From an uncultured Clostridia bacterium (GTDB taxonomy: Bacteria > Bacillota > Clostridia > UBA1381): a stretch of DNA of 27,003 bases. Where the stretch lies: positions 1 to 27,003 of the forward strand of contig CAUGRT010000036.1 of assembly GCA_959602045.1 (NCBI GenBank). Reading direction: 5' to 3'. The position numbers and the translations under genes are program-made. Shown piece after piece: positions 23,963 through 27,003 of the stretch. Within the stretch, counting starts at the first letter, position 1, and each line of letters starts with the position of its first letter. The notes beneath the pieces are model-generated. The model searched no databases. It was not told where the DNA came from and was given only the letters and a program-made list of their open reading frames with translations.

Positions 23963-26797
23963 ATGGCAGATGAAATAAAAATATTAGGCGCACGGGAGCA
24001 TAACTTAAAAAATATTGACGTTACCATCCCGCGTGAAAAATTGGTGGTTCTGACCGGACTCAGCGGTTCCGGAAAATCCTCTTTAGCGTTTGACACCATC
24101 TATGCCGAGGGACAAAGACGTTATGTGGAATCGCTTTCCTCCTATGCACGTCAGTTTCTGGGGCAGATGGAAAAGCCGGATGTCGATTATATTGAAGGGT
24201 TATCGCCGGCAATCAGTATTGATCAGAAAACCACCTCCAAAAACCCGCGTTCCACCGTCGGAACCGTAACGGAAATTTACGATTATCTGCGCTTGCTTTA
24301 TGCGCGGATCGGTATCCCCCACTGTCCCAAATGCGGCAAGGAAGTCAAACGTCAGACAATCGACCAAATTGTAGACAGAATTATGGAGTTGGAGGAAGGC
24401 ACAAAAATCCAGATTCTTGCGCCTGTTATCCGCGGCAAGAAAGGCGAGCATAAAAAGGTTTTCGAAAACGCAAAAAAGAGCGGCTTTGTTCGCGTCAAGG
24501 TTGATGGGGAGCTTCGGGATTTAAGTGAAGATATTGAACTGAAAAAGACCTTGAAGCATAGCATCGAAATTGTCGTAGACAGACTGATTGTTCGCGATAA
24601 TATTGCAAAACGTCTGACAGATTCTCTGGAAACGGCAATCGCTTTGACCGGAGATATTGTCATGGTAGAAATCCTTGGCGGCGAAATTATGAATTTCAGC
24701 CAGAATTACGCCTGTGACGATTGTGGAATCAGCTTGCAGGAGCTTGCACCGCGGCTGTTCTCCTTTAACAATCCTTATGGAGCTTGTTCGGAATGTGACG
24801 GCTTGGGGCATTTATTGAAAATCGACCCCAATCTGGTAATCGCGGACGAGGATAAAAGCTTGCTTGACGGTGCGATTTACGCTTCGGGATGGGCATCAGC
24901 AGATTCGGAAAACAGCATGGCGTATATGTATTTTACCGCATTGGCAAATCACTATCACTTTGATATTCATACGCCTTATAAGGATTTACCCGACGAAATC
25001 AAAAAAATCATCCTCTATGGCACCGGTGGAAAAAAGATTGAAATGGAATATGAGCGAAGCTACGGAAGCGGCAAGTATATGGCACCGTTTGAGGGGGTCG
25101 TTACCAATCTGGAGCGGCGGTATCATGAAACCACTTCTATTTATACAAAATATGAATTGGAGCGTTATATTAATGAAGTAGAGTGTCCGAAGTGTCACGG
25201 AGCACGTTTAAATCCGGAGGTATTGGCGGTAACGGTCAACGGGATGAATATCTATGATTTTACCTGCATGTCCATTCGGGATGAAATGGACTTTATCAGC
25301 AGTCTGACGCTTTCGGAGCGTGAAAAACTGATCGGTTCTCAGATTCTAAAGGAGATTAAAGCAAGGCTGCAATTTCTTCTGGATGTCGGTCTGGATTATT
25401 TATCTCTGTCCAGAGCGTCTGCCACACTTTCGGGCGGTGAAGCGCAGCGGATTCGTCTGGCAACCCAGATTGGCTCCGGTTTGATGGGCGTTTTGTATAT
25501 TCTGGACGAGCCGAGTATCGGTCTGCACCAGCGCGACAATGACCGATTGATCGGAACATTAAAGCATTTGCGCGATTTGGGAAATACGGTTATTGTGGTG
25601 GAGCACGATACGGACACGATGTATGCGGCGGATCATATTGTCGATATTGGGCCGGGAGCAGGTGTTCACGGCGGTGAATTGGTCGGTCAGGGAACGGTTC
25701 AGGATCTGATTAACAGTCCGCGTTCCATTACCGGAAAATACCTAAGCGGTGAGCTTCGGATTGAAATTCCCAAAAAACGCAGAAAGCCTACCGGGTTTAT
25801 AACTATCCGCGGAGCAAAGGAAAATAATTTGAAAAATATTGACGTCAAAATTCCTCTGGGGGTTGTGACCTGTGTGACCGGCGTGAGCGGTTCCGGAAAG
25901 TCGTCCTTGATTAATGAGATTTTATATAAAAAACTTGCAAAAGTTCTAAACCACGCCCGAACCAATCCGGGGGCGCATAAACGAATTGACGGAGTGGAAA
26001 AGCTGGATAAAATTATTAATATTGATCAAAGTCCGATTGGCAGAACGCCTCGTTCCAATCCGGCAACGTATACGAATGTATTTAATGATATTCGCGAGAT
26101 TTTTGCCAATACCAATGAAGCGAAAATCCGCGGCTATAAATCCGGACGCTTTAGCTTTAATGTAAAAGGCGGTCGGTGTGAAGCCTGCGCCGGTGACGGC
26201 ATTAAGAAAATTGAAATGCATTTCTTGGCAGATGTCTACGTTCCGTGCGAGGTTTGTAAGGGAAAACGCTATAACCGTGAAACCTTGGAGGTGCATTACA
26301 AAGGCAAAAACATTTATGAAGTGTTGGATATGACGGTTGATGAAGCCGTAGAATTTTTCGCGAACATTCCCAAAGTAAAGCGCAAATTGGAAACCCTGCA
26401 AGAGGTAGGTTTGGGATATATCAAACTGGGGCAAAGCTCCACTACCCTGTCGGGCGGTGAGGCACAGCGCGTTAAGCTTGCAACCGAGCTTTCAAAACGC
26501 AGTACCGGCAAAACCATCTATGTTTTGGACGAGCCTACAACCGGTCTGCATACTGCAGATGTGCATAAGCTGACCGAGGTTATTAACAAGCTGGCAGAGG
26601 GCGGCAACACCGTTGTAATTATCGAGCATAATCTGGATGTTATTAAAACGGCGGATTATATTATTGATATGGGGCCCGAAGGCGGAATCCGCGGCGGCAA
26701 GGTGATTGCACAAGGAACGCCGGAGCAGGTTGCGCAGTCGGAAATTTCATACACCGGAAAATATATTAAAAAAATCTTACAAGATAATCAATCATAA
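23963..26797 (+). CDS. uvrA: Excinuclease ABC subunit A
   Basis: UvrA is the damage-sensing ATPase dimer that loads UvrB onto DNA. The 944-residue protein has two ABC ATPase units. The first shows GLSGSGKSS at 32-40 and the signature LSGGEAQR near 489; the second shows GVSGSGKSS near 640 and LSGGEAQR near 829. Zinc-binding cysteine pairs are visible as CPKC (121-124), CDDC and CSEC in the N-terminal half, and CEAC and CEVC in the C-terminal half. The ATG at 23963 has GAAGGA seven bases upstream; a GTG 21 bases earlier extends the frame through that site. No stem-loop with a T run follows; the third hairpin repeat lies downstream. Confidence 0.97.
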   Translation: MADEIKILGAREHNLKNIDVTIPREKLVVLTGLSGSGKSSLAFDTIYAEGQRRYVESLSSYARQFLGQMEKPDVDYIEGLSPAISIDQKTTSKNPRSTVGTVTEIYDYLRLLYARIGIPHCPKCGKEVKRQTIDQIVDRIMELEEGTKIQILAPVIRGKKGEHKKVFENAKKSGFVRVKVDGELRDLSEDIELKKTLKHSIEIVVDRLIVRDNIAKRLTDSLETAIALTGDIVMVEILGGEIMNFSQNYACDDCGISLQELAPRLFSFNNPYGACSECDGLGHLLKIDPNLVIADEDKSLLDGAIYASGWASADSENSMAYMYFTALANHYHFDIHTPYKDLPDEIKKIILYGTGGKKIEMEYERSYGSGKYMAPFEGVVTNLERRYHETTSIYTKYELERYINEVECPKCHGARLNPEVLAVTVNGMNIYDFTCMSIRDEMDFISSLTLSEREKLIGSQILKEIKARLQFLLDVGLDYLSLSRASATLSGGEAQRIRLATQIGSGLMGVLYILDEPSIGLHQRDNDRLIGTLKHLRDLGNTVIVVEHDTDTMYAADHIVDIGPGAGVHGGELVGQGTVQDLINSPRSITGKYLSGELRIEIPKKRRKPTGFITIRGAKENNLKNIDVKIPLGVVTCVTGVSGSGKSSLINEILYKKLAKVLNHARTNPGAHKRIDGVEKLDKIINIDQSPIGRTPRSNPATYTNVFNDIREIFANTNEAKIRGYKSGRFSFNVKGGRCEACAGDGIKKIEMHFLADVYVPCEVCKGKRYNRETLEVHYKGKNIYEVLDMTVDEAVEFFANIPKVKRKLETLQEVGLGYIKLGQSSTTLSGGEAQRVKLATELSKRSTGKTIYVLDEPTTGLHTADVHKLTEVINKLAEGGNTVVIIEHNLDVIKTADYIIDMGPEGGIRGGKVIAQGTPEQVAQSEISYTGKYIKKILQDNQS

Positions 26798-26855
26798 AAT
26801 CTGACATCAGTTTTTATAGATTTTCCGATAGATAAAATGCACAAAAACTTTTATA

Positions 26856-26950
26856 GGAAAATTCATCTGTTTTTCAGTCTGTGAAGGCGAGTTCCGCGCA
26901 GCGTAGCGGATGTCTGAGCCGCAATAGAACGAAAAATAGATGAATTTTCC
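26856..26950 (+). repeat. Variable-arm hairpin repeat, copy 3 (after uvrA)
   Basis: The left arm (26856-26881) and right arm (26925-26950) pair over 26 positions with 22 Watson-Crick pairs, two G-U pairs and two mismatches. The centre (26882-26924) differs from copy 2 at only one base. It lies 58 bases after the uvrA stop. The sequence from 26951 to the end of the window shows no gene. Confidence 0.9.
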
Positions 26951-27003
26951 ACCATCGTATTTGGATTGTGAAGTGTTACAGATCAACCTATCAGAACACA
27001 CAA

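Noticed and set aside
21249..26950. CRISPR array from the recurring 43-base segment
   Set aside because: Copies are 2-3.5 kb apart with genes between them and each is a hairpin with its own arms; there is no regular spacer pattern and no cas gene.

Overview
The window reads as chromosomal core sequence of a low-to-mid GC Firmicute, most likely a member of the Clostridia. Evidence for this is the gene order radical-SAM DUF512 protein–der–plsY–gpsA, the strong AGGAGG-type ribosome sites, near-consensus sigma-A promoters with 17-bp spacers, the short 449-residue glucose-6-phosphate isomerase, and an L21-type leader in front of rplU. No phage, transposase, CRISPR array or toxin cluster is visible. 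The genes are mostly housekeeping, and the unusual material lies between them.

Left part, plus strand (1-7670): a consensus promoter drives a probable operon of a PDZ/radical SAM protein, the ribosome-assembly GTPase Der, the acyltransferase PlsY and glycerol-3-phosphate dehydrogenase GpsA (together the first steps of phospholipid synthesis), then TrkA and TrkH for potassium uptake. A hairpin follows trkH. Middle part, plus strand (7884-15469): a protein with two OB folds that resembles SSB, then pgi with a small P-loop protein of unknown function, thrC behind a structured leader, galK, and an acyl-CoA synthetase-like adenylate-forming enzyme. A bidirectional terminator separates this from the minus-strand block.

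Minus-strand block (15556-21008): rplU, rpmA and obgE (the ribosomal L21/L27/Obg cluster, here without the prp protease gene and with an L27 that lacks the cleavable N-terminal extension), a cation diffusion facilitator with manganese-type site residues, a D-Ala-D-Ala carboxypeptidase with a membrane anchor, and a tRNA-Ser(GGA) with its own promoter and terminator. Right part, plus strand (21399-26797): uvrB, an unknown 127-residue protein, and uvrA, which supply nucleotide-excision repair damage recognition.

The most notable signal is a family of about 95-bp hairpin elements at 21249-21343, 23379-23470 and 26856-26950, with a degenerate relative at 1640-1704. Each full copy has a 43-base central segment identical at 41 of 43 positions, flanked by 24-26-bp arms. 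The arm sequence differs between copies, yet each copy's arms still pair with each other. All lie in the same orientation, one between the uvrB promoter and its start codon, one between uvrB and the next gene, one after uvrA. I do not recognise it as a named RNA or mobile element.
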